Shown one piece after another: positions 1 through 8,474 of a DNA stretch of 64,000 nt. How positions within the stretch are numbered: position 1 is the first letter of the stretch; every line of letters starts with the position of its first letter. The stretch spans positions 70,634 to 134,633 of the forward strand of contig JABAZY010000002.1 in the NCBI GenBank assembly GCA_018608245.1, in the 5' to 3' direction. Made by a program: the position numbers and the translations under genes. This DNA comes from Alphaproteobacteria bacterium (lineage in GTDB: Bacteria; Pseudomonadota; Alphaproteobacteria; Micavibrionales; Micavibrionaceae). The notes under the pieces were generated by a model that was not told where the DNA came from, did not search any database, and saw only the letters and a list, made by a program, of their open reading frames with translations.

Positions 1-41
1 GAAAAGATAACAAGACAACTAAAAATAGAAAGAATATTCGC

Positions 42-1514
42 ATGACACATACAGCTTTCACAGATTGGGCGCGCAGTAGCAAGAAATTTTTTATGGGTGG
101 AGCAGTTTGTACCGCTCTTTTATTGAGCGCGTGTTCAATGAACCCTGCGACAGGTGATAGACAATTCACCGCTCTGATGTCTGCGGATAAAGAAGCATCT
201 GTGGGCGCAAGCGAACATAAAAATATCGAAGCACAATATGGTGGGTTTATGTCGGGCCCCGTTGCAAACTATGTGAACCAAGTGGGACAGCGTGTTGCGG
301 CAAACACAGAGCGTAAGGATGTTAAGTACACATTCTATGTTATTGATTCACCTATCGTGAATGCATTTGCACTTCCAGGTGGGTATATTTATGTATCACG
401 CGGTCTGTTGGCTTTGGCGAATAGTGAAGCAGAATTAGCGGGCGTATTAGGCCATGAAGTAGGACACGTTACAGGTCGTCATGCAGCGGCACGTGTTTCT
501 CAAGGTTTCGTGGTTGGTTTAGGGGCAGCTGTTTTAGGCGCTGCAACAGGAAGCTCAGAAGTTGCTCAAGCGGCGAATGTAGGCTCTAACCTCTATATCT
601 CATCCTATTCACGCGGTCAGGAAACGCAATCAGATGAACTTGGCGTGCGTTATATACACCGAGCAGGATATAACCCGTTCGGTATGGCGGACTTCTTAAG
701 CAGTTTGGATCGTCAATCCAAGCTGGCGCAAAAAGAAGCAGGGAGTTCTAATGCTGGCTTTAATTACTTTTCAACCCACCCAATCACAGCTAACCGTGTT
801 TCTGAGGCAACAACAGAAGCGTCTAAATATTCCAAAGGCCAAGACATTGTTAACCGTGCAAAATATTTAACGGCGATTAATGGTCTTGATTATGGCGATA
901 GTGCAGATCAAGGATTTGTCCGTGGTAATAAATTTTACCACACAAAACTTGGCTTTATGTTTGAAATGCCTAATGGATCAAAAATTACAAATGGTGCATC
1001 GCAAGTTGTGACAACCCATCCAAATGGTAGCGTTATTATATTTGACATGGCGAAGTCTAATAATAGCCCAGCTAGTTTTGTTGGCAATGAATGGCTAAAA
1101 GGCAAAGCAACGAATAACATCGAAAGCATTACTGTTAATGGTATGCCTGCCGCGACAACGTCCGTAACAGGAAACATCCAAGGTAAGGCGATGAATATCC
1201 GCTTGGTGGCTATTAAGTGGAAAGGCGATCAATATGTTCGTTTCCAAATGGCATCACCACAGAGCTTGGGTAATCGCTTTGATAATGAATTAAAGAGCGC
1301 AACCTATAGCTTCCGTAATTTAAACAGTAGTGAGATTGCAGGTATTCAGCCTAAGAAATTACGTGTGCTAGAAGCGCCCCGTGGATCAACGATCCAATCT
1401 ATGGCCGCCCGCATGAATGTAGATGGCGATAAGGTTGAGCATTTCTTAGTGCTTAATGCTCTGAACTCAAAGTCACAAATAGTCGCAGGCCAGCCATATA
1501 AAATTGTGATGTAA
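42..1514 (+). CDS. M48 family zinc metalloprotease, lipoprotein (BepA/YfgC-like)
   Basis: The 490-residue protein begins with a type II signal peptide whose lipobox LLSAC places the lipidated cysteine at residue 31, so it should sit in the periplasm on a membrane. The M48 catalytic motif HEVGH lies at residues 138-142 and the third zinc ligand is probably E199 in QSDELG. The C-terminal 50 residues (after VLEAPRGST) look like a LysM-type module that would bind glycan. Relatives such as BepA degrade or assist folding of outer-membrane proteins. The racemase gene follows after 5 bp, so the two are probably cotranscribed. Family is certain; exact substrate is not. Confidence 0.9.
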   Translation: MTHTAFTDWARSSKKFFMGGAVCTALLLSACSMNPATGDRQFTALMSADKEASVGASEHKNIEAQYGGFMSGPVANYVNQVGQRVAANTERKDVKYTFYVIDSPIVNAFALPGGYIYVSRGLLALANSEAELAGVLGHEVGHVTGRHAAARVSQGFVVGLGAAVLGAATGSSEVAQAANVGSNLYISSYSRGQETQSDELGVRYIHRAGYNPFGMADFLSSLDRQSKLAQKEAGSSNAGFNYFSTHPITANRVSEATTEASKYSKGQDIVNRAKYLTAINGLDYGDSADQGFVRGNKFYHTKLGFMFEMPNGSKITNGASQVVTTHPNGSVIIFDMAKSNNSPASFVGNEWLKGKATNNIESITVNGMPAATTSVTGNIQGKAMNIRLVAIKWKGDQYVRFQMASPQSLGNRFDNELKSATYSFRNLNSSEIAGIQPKKLRVLEAPRGSTIQSMAARMNVDGDKVEHFLVLNALNSKSQIVAGQPYKIVM

Positions 1515-1519
1515 TTATC

Positions 1520-2209
1520 ATGAAAAAAGTAGGAATTATTGGCGGTCTATCGCCCGAATCAACTGTGAAATATTATGAATGGCTTAATGCGGGCGTGCAG
1601 TCTGTTTTAGGCGGTCATCATAATGCAAAGATATTACTTTCATCTGTTGATTTTGGTGAATTTGTTGCGTTGAAGGAAAAAGGTGACTGGGATACGCAGG
1701 CTGAGTTGTTATCTGCTGAAGCGGCGGCATTGGAGCGAGCAGGCGCTGATTTTATTATTCTCGCCACTAATACAATGCACAAAATGGCTGATCAAATTGA
1801 AGCGGCGATTAATATCCCATTTCTACATCTCGCGGATGCAACGGCAGATTCAATTTTAAAAGATAAGATTAAAACGATTGGCCTTCTTGGTACACGCTAC
1901 ACAATGGAGCTGGATTTTTATAAACAACGTCTAGAAGATAAAGGCATAAAAGTTTTGGTTCCGGACGCAGAAGGGCGCAATGAGGTTAATCGTATCATTT
2001 ATAATGAACTTTGCCATGGCCACGTTAATGAGCCATCTCGTAAAATTTACAGAGATGTTATTGCAAAATTATGTGATAAGGGCGCTCAAGGTGTTATTAT
2101 GGGTTGTACAGAAATTACAATGCTCATAGGTCAAACGGACTCTTCTGTATCTTTATATGACACAACTAGAATTCATGTAGATCGCGCATTAGAAATTATA
2201 TTAAATTAA
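1520..2209 (+). CDS. Aspartate/glutamate racemase family protein
   Basis: 229 residues of the Asp/Glu/hydantoin racemase superfamily, which inverts the alpha carbon of acidic amino acids without cofactor. The N-terminal MKKVGIIGG and SPEST segments are typical. The second catalytic cysteine is present (C196 in MGCTEI), but the first position is threonine (T83 in LATNTMH). That Thr/Cys pair matches the YgeA-type subgroup, reported to be L-specific, rather than classical Cys/Cys racemases. It could provide D-amino acids or recycle them from peptidoglycan. Its TAA stop interlocks with the stop of the convergent downstream gene in a shared TTAA. Confidence 0.85.
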   Translation: MKKVGIIGGLSPESTVKYYEWLNAGVQSVLGGHHNAKILLSSVDFGEFVALKEKGDWDTQAELLSAEAAALERAGADFIILATNTMHKMADQIEAAINIPFLHLADATADSILKDKIKTIGLLGTRYTMELDFYKQRLEDKGIKVLVPDAEGRNEVNRIIYNELCHGHVNEPSRKIYRDVIAKLCDKGAQGVIMGCTEITMLIGQTDSSVSLYDTTRIHVDRALEIILN

Positions 2210-3024
2210 GCTTCCATCAGCTCAAATAGTTCGCCTTTTACGTCCATGCCGGCGCAGATGAGGGAGCCACCAAAGCCACAACCACCGTCAAGCGATGCGG
2301 TTACGTCTTTAAGCTTTAGGCCTTCATGGCGAGGATCGAAGCCTCTGACCACTTTATCAAAGGGGTCGTAGCTTTTTTGTAGATCGTTAAAATTCTTCTC
2401 TGACCACCAGAGTGCGTCTTTTTGGTGTTCTAGTTTTACGGAAGGGTCAATGCCTGCATTCACAAAAAGTGTAGGGAAGCGGTCATCGTGGCTCGTATAA
2501 GCCGCACGTTTACAATGCGTAAAGAAGCACTCATGTCCTGCGTGCTCGCGTAGTGTCTCACGTACTTTCTGTGTCCATCGTGTGAGCGGAATAACGCCCT
2601 GACGCGCGGCGATAATGCCGTCATGCGCACAGATGCCATAATTTTGTAAAGTTGCGCCCATACCGTTGCCTATCATCCATAAAAGCGTGTCAGCAGGGTT
2701 TGGATCAAATTGAAGTTGTGTGAGGCGATGCCACATTTCTTCCTGTCCACCACGTAAATATACGATGTCACTGGCCTTCATACCTTGTTGCGCAAGGATA
2801 AGGCGTCTGAATGTTAAAAGTTCATCAACAGTCTCAAAAGCGTAATCGCCGAAGCCTGTGTAATTTCCAAGATAGATAATACGGTCACCGGGGTTAATAC
2901 GCTCAAACAGTTCATCATGAATATCAACAAGGCGGTTAATGTTGGCGTGTATGGCGGAGACTGTCCAGATACGTTCTGGAGACCCAACAGATGAAAAGCG
3001 ATTATCTATATGTTGTTTGCACAA
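2206..3024 (-). CDS. Degenerate calcineurin-like metallophosphatase homologue
   Basis: 272 residues with the layout of a PPP/ApaH-type metallophosphoesterase, but most metal-binding motifs are altered. The first motif, normally GDIHG, reads SAIHA (residues 23-27). The second, normally GDYxDRG, reads GNYTGFG (53-59). The third, normally RGNHE, reads RGGQE (91-95). Later histidines in AHDG and THCK remain. The fold is probably kept while two-metal catalysis is lost or changed. The start is a TTG; no ATG is available before residue 82, well inside the domain. It converges on the racemase gene and has no obvious operon partner. Fold assignment is good; function unknown. Confidence 0.7.
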   Translation of the reverse strand: MCKQHIDNRFSSVGSPERIWTVSAIHANINRLVDIHDELFERINPGDRIIYLGNYTGFGDYAFETVDELLTFRRLILAQQGMKASDIVYLRGGQEEMWHRLTQLQFDPNPADTLLWMIGNGMGATLQNYGICAHDGIIAARQGVIPLTRWTQKVRETLREHAGHECFFTHCKRAAYTSHDDRFPTLFVNAGIDPSVKLEHQKDALWWSEKNFNDLQKSYDPFDKVVRGFDPRHEGLKLKDVTASLDGGCGFGGSLICAGMDVKGELFELMEA

Positions 3025-3198
3025 AGGTGAAATGATCCTGTGATGAAAATATTTTGATAAGAAGCGCCAGAATTGGCTGAGGAAATAGGTTTTTGATTAC
3101 CTATACATATAATTCTATCAGTAAAATTTTATTTACGGAATCAATTTTTTTATTTTTACCCACAACCATAGGTAAAAGTAATAATATTGTAATTCAAT

Positions 3199-3276
3199 CG
3201 TCATTGCGAGGAGGTAAAGCCGACGCGGTAATCTATATTCAAGGTGCTGGGTTGCTTCGCTACGCTTGCAATGACG
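3199..3276. repeat. Imperfect palindromic repeat of the CGTCATTGCGAG type
   Basis: The element starts with CGTCATTGCGAG (3199-3210) and ends with its near-complement CTTGCAATGACG (3265-3276). Between them are partly complementary arms, including GCCGACGCGG on the left and GGGTTGCTTCGCTACG on the right. Palindromes with these termini recur in many bacterial genomes as dispersed REP-like elements. Only one copy with these termini was seen here. It is most likely a non-autonomous repeat; transcribed, it would fold into a long hairpin. Confidence 0.7.
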
Positions 3277-3279
3277 TAA

Positions 3280-3313
3280 GAAAGCGTAGCGTGTTTGCAC
3301 GCCTGAGCTACTA
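3280..3313. repeat. Short palindromic repeat, family B copy 1
   Basis: Contains GAAAGCGTAGCG followed by the stem GCGTG (3289-3293), loop TTTG and CACGC (3298-3302), then CCTGAGC. A second copy lies on the opposite strand at 61214-61244 with the same flanks and a compensatory change in the stem (T-A here, C-G there). It abuts the larger palindrome at 3199-3276. Confidence 0.55.
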
Positions 3314-3326
3314 AAAACAAGACAAA

Positions 3327-3357
3327 AAAATAGGCGAGGGGTTAGCTCGCCTATTTT
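3327..3357 (-). terminator. Intrinsic terminator of carD
   Basis: A 12-bp perfect inverted repeat, AAAATAGGCGAG (3327-3338) and CTCGCCTATTTT (3346-3357), with a 7-nt loop. On the minus strand it is followed by a run of T (complement of 3324-3330). It lies 22 bp past the carD stop. Confidence 0.85.
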
Positions 3358-3379
3358 ATGAATTCTTTGAAAGTTTTAA

Positions 3380-3913
3380 TTAAGCAGCGTTTGCTACTTC
3401 AACTTCCATGTCGCCTTCCCAAGTACCCATTAGTTTTTCTAGGCACATTGTTGCGTCACCTTCTGATGTTTTCTCAACAGCAGCATATTCACGTGCCAAA
3501 CGCTCAAGCGCAGCTTGGTAGATTTGACGTTCTGAATAGGATTGTTCTGAATCTTCACTGTTACGTTTCAGGTCACGAAGAACTTCTGCAATTAGAACAG
3601 GGTCGCCAGAATTGATTTTCGCTTCATATTCTTGTGCGCGACGGCTCCACATTGTACGGCGGATGCGTGCGCGTCCTTCTAATGTTTTCATTGCGTCTTT
3701 CATGCGTGATGCTGTGCAAAGCTTACGTAGACCAGATTCTTTCGCTTTCATCATAGGGATTTTAAGGCGCATGCGGTCTTTTTCAAAACTAATCGCATAT
3801 AGCTTAATATCCATTCCAGCAATAGTCTGTGTTTCAACGCCGTCAATTTTACCAACGCCGTGAGCAGGATATACAACCATTTCTCCTTTTACGAAATTAT
3901 CATTATCAGCCAT
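3380..3913 (-). CDS. carD: CarD/CdnL family transcriptional regulator
   Basis: 177 residues. The N-terminal RNA-polymerase-interaction (RID) domain spans about residues 5-60 with the hallmark MVVYPAHGVGKI. It is followed by a helical DNA-binding domain containing the conserved tryptophan W89 in RRTMWSRR. CarD/CdnL binds the RNA polymerase beta subunit and stabilises open complexes at many promoters. An AAGG ribosome site precedes the ATG. Upstream lie a probable separately transcribed RNA and fdxA, and a strong terminator follows, so it may be monocistronic. Confidence 0.93.
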   Translation of the reverse strand: MADNDNFVKGEMVVYPAHGVGKIDGVETQTIAGMDIKLYAISFEKDRMRLKIPMMKAKESGLRKLCTASRMKDAMKTLEGRARIRRTMWSRRAQEYEAKINSGDPVLIAEVLRDLKRNSEDSEQSYSERQIYQAALERLAREYAAVEKTSEGDATMCLEKLMGTWEGDMEVEVANAA

Positions 3914-3970
3914 AAAATACGCCTTTCTTTATATGTGTTACAATTGTCAGTCTTTTAGTCTTTAGTACCT

Positions 3971-4135
3971 TCGCAAAAAAATGGGGCTACAAAATGTTCA
4001 TTTGTAGCCAACGCGGAGGCTATTTTTTGATGGGAACGAATGAAAGGGCGCTTTTAATTTTAAGGACAAGTAATTCTGACGCCCATCACTTTGTGTGGGG
4101 TACTTGTCGTTGAAGCCTCTTTACCGCTAAACCAT
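3971..4135 (-). ncRNA. Candidate structured small RNA (or carD leader) between fdxA and carD
   Basis: About 165 nt predicted from a promoter (TTGCTT, 17 bp, TATGGT) and an intrinsic terminator. Reading the minus strand, GCGGTAAAGAGGCT near the 5' end can pair with AGCCTCCGC near the 3' end as a closing stem. Inside, TACTTGTC/GACAAGTA form a second helix capped by a CCCCACAC...GTGATGGG hairpin. The segment TGATGGG could pair instead with CCCATCA further downstream, a possible switch or pseudoknot. It matches no RNA family I can name; it is not the 6S RNA, which lies at 61 kb. An attenuated carD leader is the main alternative. Confidence 0.5.
3975..4009 (-). terminator. Intrinsic terminator of the candidate RNA upstream of carD
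   Basis: A 9-bp perfect stem, GGCTACAAA (3985-3993) and TTTGTAGCC (4001-4009), loop of 7 nt. On the minus strand it is followed by seven T (complement of 3975-3981). Because it precedes carD it must either end an independent RNA or attenuate carD. Confidence 0.8.
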
Positions 4136-4141
4136 GTAGAG

Positions 4142-4170
4142 ACCATACATAAATTTTTGTGAAAAAGCAA
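4142..4170 (-). promoter_or_regulatory. Sigma70-type promoter for the candidate RNA
   Basis: On the minus strand, TTGCTT (complement of 4165-4170) is separated by 17 bp from TATGGT (complement of 4142-4147), predicting a start near 4135. It lies directly after the fdxA terminator. Confidence 0.55.
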
Positions 4171-4181
4171 GGAAAACTTTT

Positions 4182-4211
4182 AAAAACACTGTGGACGTGG
4201 CGCTCACAGTG
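4182..4211 (-). terminator. Intrinsic terminator of fdxA
   Basis: CACTGTG (complement of 4205-4211) and CACAGTG (complement of 4187-4193) form a 7-bp stem with an 11-nt GC-rich loop, followed on the minus strand by TTTTT. It begins 2 bp after the fdxA stop. Confidence 0.75.
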
Positions 4212-4213
4212 GG

Positions 4214-4552
4214 CTAGTCTCCCTCGCCAGGATTTTCGCTAAAGTGCGTTTCAAACTTGTTTTTGACGTCCTTGAAGGCATCAGATTCGGGCATTGGATC
4301 TTTTTGTTCGGTGATAACAGGCCACATTTCTGAATATTTTCTGTTCATTTCCAACCACTTATCAGCTTCTGGCTCTGTGTCTGGGATAATCGCTTCAATC
4401 GGGCATTCTGGTTCGCATACACCGCAATCGATACATTCATCAGGGTGAATTACTAATGTATTCTCACCTTCATAAAAGCAATCAACAGGGCACACCTCCA
4501 CACAGTCGGTGAGCTTACACATAATACATACATCTGTTACTACAAAAGTCAT
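4214..4552 (-). CDS. fdxA: Seven-iron ferredoxin FdxA (3Fe-4S/4Fe-4S)
   Basis: 112 residues, the usual length for FdxA with its C-terminal extension. By comparison with Azotobacter ferredoxin I, C9, C17 and C50 should hold the 3Fe-4S cluster and C21, C40, C43 and C46 the 4Fe-4S cluster; C12 and C25 are extra. The motif [13 protein letters not shown] is diagnostic. It carries electrons in the cytoplasm. The ATG overlaps the stop of the upstream LD-carboxypeptidase gene by 4 bp (ATGA), which suggests translational coupling. The fdxA-near-carD arrangement is common in alphaproteobacteria. Confidence 0.95.
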   Translation of the reverse strand: MTFVVTDVCIMCKLTDCVEVCPVDCFYEGENTLVIHPDECIDCGVCEPECPIEAIIPDTEPEADKWLEMNRKYSEMWPVITEQKDPMPESDAFKDVKNKFETHFSENPGEGD

Positions 4553-5448
4553 GAGAGGGGTTTAAAGGATAATGTTCCATTTTTCAAGACAGCATTTGCA
4601 CCAATGGGTAGGGTGATCAGGCGATCTTCGTGACCAAATGGAGCATCCATAATAATTGGAATATCTAACCCATCAGTGTGTTCTGAGATAATATCCTCAA
4701 GGGAGAAGCCAAAAGGGTTGTCTTCACTATCTTTCATATTTGAAAAACTACCAATAATAAGGGCGGATATTTGGTTTAAAATGCCTGCATTTTTAAGGTG
4801 GCAGAGCATGCGGTCATAACGACTAATATGGTCTGCAACATCTTCAAGCAGTAAAATAGCATTTTTAAAGTTGGGTTGGTATTGGCTACCGATCAATCCC
4901 TGTAAAACGCTTAAATTACCTCCTAGAATTGTGCCTTCTGCTACGCCGTCATTTAGTGATGTGCAATCAGATAAGTCTAGTGCGTAATTGTCACCGCTTA
5001 ATACTTGCATCATCTGCTTGTAATCTTTGTGTGTTTCTAATTCTCTGAACAAGGGGCCTTGAAATGAGATTAATCCAGTTTTTGCGTGAAGCGCATTTGT
5101 TAAGGCTGTGACGTCGCTGTAGCCAATTAAAATTTTAGGGTTGGCGCGAACAACATCATAGTCAATGCTATCAAGCATGGTTGATGCACGGTTGCCACCA
5201 CGACTGCTAAAAATTGCTTTAATATCAGTATTGGTAAAAAGTTCATTAAGCGCAGTTGCTTTTTCTTTTGCACTTCCTGCAGATTGATTGTGTTTTAAAA
5301 ATGTTTGTGGATGAATGTAGGTTTTATAGCCTTGAGATTCTATGAACTCTTTAGCGTTTAAAACATCTTGTTCGTTAACATGGCAAGATGTCGACATGAC
5401 ACCAATTGTATCGCCTTTTTTCAGTGCGGGAGGGTAGAGCATATTCAT
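4549..5448 (-). CDS. ldcA: Muramoyltetrapeptide LD-carboxypeptidase (S66 family)
   Basis: 299 residues of the S66 serine peptidase family, which removes the terminal D-Ala from murein tetrapeptides during peptidoglycan recycling. The nucleophile is S111 in IGYSDVTAL and the other catalytic residues should be E202 (LLEDV) and H273 (FGHED), giving the family's Ser-Glu-His triad. No signal peptide is present, consistent with cytoplasmic recycling. It is cotranscribed with fdxA through a 4-bp overlap. No strong ribosome site is visible; the second ATG six bases in is an alternative start. Confidence 0.9.
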   Translation of the reverse strand: MNMLYPPALKKGDTIGVMSTSCHVNEQDVLNAKEFIESQGYKTYIHPQTFLKHNQSAGSAKEKATALNELFTNTDIKAIFSSRGGNRASTMLDSIDYDVVRANPKILIGYSDVTALTNALHAKTGLISFQGPLFRELETHKDYKQMMQVLSGDNYALDLSDCTSLNDGVAEGTILGGNLSVLQGLIGSQYQPNFKNAILLLEDVADHISRYDRMLCHLKNAGILNQISALIIGSFSNMKDSEDNPFGFSLEDIISEHTDGLDIPIIMDAPFGHEDRLITLPIGANAVLKNGTLSFKPLS

Positions 5449-5491
5449 GCTTGATAGTTTAGCCCAAGATGGAAGAGTTCGCTAAGTAAAA

Positions 5492-6454
5492 TTAGCTTGT
5501 CGCGTTAATTTTTGAAATTAATTCTTTCAAAATTTCATCGGCTTTAAGGTTATCAACCTGACAGGTGCCTGCCGCATCATGACCGCCACCGCCATTTTCA
5601 AGCATTAACTGACCAATTTTTGTTTTACTGGTTTTGTTCAAAATAGATTTACCAACGGCAAACACAGTATTTTGTTTATTCTTACCCCATAGAACGTGGA
5701 TGGAAACGGAACATTGTGGGAAGAGGGCGTAGATCATAAATCTATTGCCTGCCCAAATTGTTTCTTCCTTACGAAGATCAAGCACGATGACATTCTTATG
5801 AATAACAGAGCAACGTTCAATTTGTTCTTTGAACTTAGGTAGGCATTCATAGAATAGCTCAACACGCTCCTTAACATCTGGTAATTCTAGGATTTCATTA
5901 ATGTTTTGTTTTTCACGGCACGTATCAATCAATTTCATCATTAGTTGGTAATTTGAAATGCCAAAATTACGGAAGCGTCCAAGACCTGTGCGCGCATCCA
6001 TTAAAAAGCTTAATAATTCCCACCCTTGTGGGTTCATAATATCTTCGCGGGTGAAGGCCGCAGAGTCAGCCTTATCAACAGCACTCATCATTTCTTCACT
6101 AGCGCTCGGAAATTTTTCTGCGCCACCAAAGTAATCATAAGCAACACGCGCGGCAGAAGCTGCATCAGGGTCAATAACATGATTATCTTTTGGACCACCG
6201 CTACGTTCAACTTCACTAGAGTGATGGTCGAATGAAATATAGACACCCTCTACGTAAGGTAGGTTTGTTGTAATGTCATTTGGGCCAACTTCAATAATAC
6301 CATCTTGCATATCTTTTGGATGTGCAAATGTAATTTCATCGATAATTCCTAAATCTTTAAGAAGGACCGCACAAACGAGACCATCCATATCAGAGCGTGT
6401 GATAAGACGGTATTTTTGATTAGGTTGCGGTTGGATTTTAACGGCTGTAGACAT
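5492..6454 (-). CDS. DHH/DHHA1 phosphoesterase
   Basis: 320 residues. The DHH-domain metal motifs are visible: SDMDG (residues 21-25) and the signature DHH at 76-78. The DHHA1 domain has its glycine-rich substrate loop GGGGH at 288-292. The family includes exopolyphosphatases, oligoribonuclease NrnA and pyrophosphatases acting on phosphoester or phosphoanhydride bonds in the cytoplasm. I cannot choose among polyphosphate, nanoRNA or cyclic-dinucleotide products as substrate. A good AAGGAG ribosome site precedes the ATG. Spacing to ldcA is 43 bp, so an operon is possible. Confidence 0.85.
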   Translation of the reverse strand: MSTAVKIQPQPNQKYRLITRSDMDGLVCAVLLKDLGIIDEITFAHPKDMQDGIIEVGPNDITTNLPYVEGVYISFDHHSSEVERSGGPKDNHVIDPDAASAARVAYDYFGGAEKFPSASEEMMSAVDKADSAAFTREDIMNPQGWELLSFLMDARTGLGRFRNFGISNYQLMMKLIDTCREKQNINEILELPDVKERVELFYECLPKFKEQIERCSVIHKNVIVLDLRKEETIWAGNRFMIYALFPQCSVSIHVLWGKNKQNTVFAVGKSILNKTSKTKIGQLMLENGGGGHDAAGTCQVDNLKADEILKELISKINATS

Positions 6455-6564
6455 TAGATAAGCTCCTTAAAGTGTATGCTATAGAATAGGCCTAGAAAAA
6501 TAGACTAGTACGAAAAGGTTAACAAAATGTAACAAACATACTCCCAATATGAAATAAGCGTAGA

Positions 6565-7875
6565 TTACTTATCGGAAGCGGCTTCTTTTACTTTTTCTGA
6601 TTTTTTAGATGCTGTCTTCTTCTTCTTATCAGCGATAACAAAGATAGGGGCTTTATCGCCTCTTACAACATCACCATCAACAAGTACTTTTTCTACGCCT
6701 TCTTTGTCAGGCATTTCAAACATTGTATCTAGAAGTAGCCCTTCAAGAATGGAACGCAACCCGCGCGCACCAGTTTTACGGGCAATCGCAAGTTTAGCTA
6801 CTTCTTTAAGCGCATCATCAGTAAATTCTAATTTTACGCCTTCCATTTCGAATAGACGGGCATACTGTTTCATTAACGCATTTTTAGGCTCGGTTAGAAT
6901 GGTGATTAACGCATCTTCATCCAAGTTTTCTAACGTTGCGATTAACGGCAGACGACCGATGAACTCTGGAATTAAACCAAATTTCAATAGATCTTCTGGC
7001 TCAAGCTTACGCAATAATTCACCAGCGTTACCTTCGTTAGGTACTTTAACATCAGCACCAAAGCCCAATGTTTGACCACGGCCTTTTTGTTCTAGGATTT
7101 TTTCGATACCAGCAAACGCACCACCACAAATAAATAGAATGTTTGATGTATCAACTTGCAAGAATTCTTGTTGAGGATGCTTACGGCCACCTTGAGGAGG
7201 AACAGAAGCAACAGTACCTTCCATCAATTTCAACAATGCTTGTTGAACACCTTCACCAGATACATCACGTGTAATGGAAGGGTTGTCTGACTTACGGCTA
7301 ATTTTATCAATTTCATCAATATAAACGATACCACGTTGAGCGCGCTCAACATTGTAATCAGAAGCTTGAAGAAGTTTTAGAACAATGTTTTCAACATCCT
7401 CACCCACATAACCAGCTTCGGTTAAAGTGGTTGCATCTGCCATGGTGAAAGGAACGTCAATAATACGGGCTAAAGTTTGCGCTAGAAGTGTCTTACCACA
7501 ACCTGTTGGCCCAACAATTAGGATGTTTGATTTTGCTAGTTCAATATCACCAGTCGCAGCAGTGCTTACATGCTCAAGACGTTTATAGTGATTGTGAACG
7601 GCAACAGAAAGTACACGCTTAGCAGACGCTTGCCCAATAACATAGTCATCAAGGAAGGCGTTAATTTCGCTAGGGGATGGAATGCCATCGCCATCATGCA
7701 CAAGCTGTGATTTATCTTCTTCGCGAATAATATCCATACATAGCTCAACACATTCGTTACAAACGAATACATTTGGGCCCGCAATTAGCTTGCGCACTTC
7801 GTGTTGGCTTTTGCCACAAAAAGAACAATAGAGTGTATTCTTGCTGTCGCTGTCTTCGCCGTCTGATTTAGCCAT
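6565..7875 (-). CDS. clpX: ATP-dependent Clp protease ATP-binding subunit ClpX
   Basis: 436 residues. The N-terminal zinc-binding domain uses C17, C20, C39 and C42. Walker A is GPTGCGKT (122-129) and Walker B is IVYIDEID (about 183-190). The arginine-finger and sensor regions (EFIGRLP, GARGLRS) are intact. ClpX unfolds tagged substrates for ClpP and in alphaproteobacteria controls cell-cycle regulators. The last 20 residues form an unusually lysine-rich tail. The common clpP-clpX-lon cluster is not kept here; neither clpP nor lon is in the window. Confidence 0.97.
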   Translation of the reverse strand: MAKSDGEDSDSKNTLYCSFCGKSQHEVRKLIAGPNVFVCNECVELCMDIIREEDKSQLVHDGDGIPSPSEINAFLDDYVIGQASAKRVLSVAVHNHYKRLEHVSTAATGDIELAKSNILIVGPTGCGKTLLAQTLARIIDVPFTMADATTLTEAGYVGEDVENIVLKLLQASDYNVERAQRGIVYIDEIDKISRKSDNPSITRDVSGEGVQQALLKLMEGTVASVPPQGGRKHPQQEFLQVDTSNILFICGGAFAGIEKILEQKGRGQTLGFGADVKVPNEGNAGELLRKLEPEDLLKFGLIPEFIGRLPLIATLENLDEDALITILTEPKNALMKQYARLFEMEGVKLEFTDDALKEVAKLAIARKTGARGLRSILEGLLLDTMFEMPDKEGVEKVLVDGDVVRGDKAPIFVIADKKKKTASKKSEKVKEAASDK

Positions 7876-7991
7876 GAATTGGATACCTTTGAATTATGAA
7901 TCAACTACTTACAAAATAGCCTAGGATTTAATGCGGTTGCAAGTGCGTAATTGTAAAATATGTTGAAAAATAACGATAAATCAACTAAATC

Positions 7992-8414
7992 ATGCTCATG
8001 AGTGATGATTTAGACCTACCAACCCTTGAAGAATTAACCGAAAACTTCCTGCTCTTTGATGATTGGGAGGAGCGTTACAAGTATTTAATTGATTTGGGTG
8101 CCACGCTTCCTGCTATGGAAGAGGGGCTAAAAAACGATCAAACTCTGGTGCGTGGATGCGTGTCACGTGTTTGGATTATGAGTAGTTTTGATGATGAAGG
8201 GAAATTACAGCTTATCGCCGATAGTGACGCGCATATTGTTAGAGGGCTGATTGCCATTGTCTTAATTGCCTATCAAGGCAAAAAGGCAAGCGAGATAGCA
8301 GATGTTGATATAAAAGGCATGTTCGAGCAAATAGGTCTTAACCAGCATCTGTCCCCCAACCGCCGAAACGGTTTCTTCGCGATGGTTGAGCGGGTTAGAG
8401 AACTTTCAAAATAA
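7992..8414 (+). CDS. sufE: SufE family cysteine desulfurase activator
   Basis: 140 residues with the SufE fold; the sulfur-accepting cysteine is C56 in LVRGCVSRVW. SufE takes persulfide sulfur from SufS and passes it to the SufBCD Fe-S scaffold in the cytoplasm. It stands alone here, divergent from clpX, without other suf genes. The start is uncertain: an in-frame ATG six bases later (MSDDLD) is equally good, and neither has a clear ribosome site. Confidence 0.9.
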   Translation: MLMSDDLDLPTLEELTENFLLFDDWEERYKYLIDLGATLPAMEEGLKNDQTLVRGCVSRVWIMSSFDDEGKLQLIADSDAHIVRGLIAIVLIAYQGKKASEIADVDIKGMFEQIGLNQHLSPNRRNGFFAMVERVRELSK

Positions 8415-8416
8415 TA

Positions 8417-8444
8417 TTGACATAATTTTATATTTATACATAAT
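8417..8444 (+). promoter_or_regulatory. TTGACATAAT-type promoter
   Basis: TTGACA at 8417-8422, 16-bp spacer, CATAAT at 8439-8444, predicting a start near 8451. It lies directly behind sufE and should drive the small gene at 8475. It shares the 10-mer TTGACATAAT with five other promoters in the window. Confidence 0.6.
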
Positions 8445-8474
8445 GCATTCTGTTTTGATATGTGAGGCGTGTAA

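Larger units (their letters stand above)
3025..3379. other. Intergenic region with palindromic repeats and the carD terminator
   Basis: 355 bp between the phosphatase-like gene start and the carD stop. It holds a 78-bp palindromic repeat (3199-3276), a second short palindrome directly after it (3280-3313) and the carD terminator (3327-3357). A 73-codon open frame at 3093-3314 runs through the repeats and is not a credible gene. Nothing recognisable was seen at 3025-3198 apart from AT-rich DNA. Confidence 0.7.
3914..4213. other. fdxA-carD intergenic region: terminator, promoter, ncRNA
   Basis: 300 bp without a protein gene, read on the minus strand. In order it holds the fdxA terminator (4187-4211), a good sigma70-type promoter (4142-4170), a structured RNA (about 4135-3971) ending in its own terminator (3985-4009), and the carD leader. 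No open frame of note was seen. Confidence 0.7.

Noticed and set aside
3093-3314. 73-codon open frame on the plus strand
   Set aside because: It runs through two palindromic repeats, has no ribosome site and no protein-like composition.
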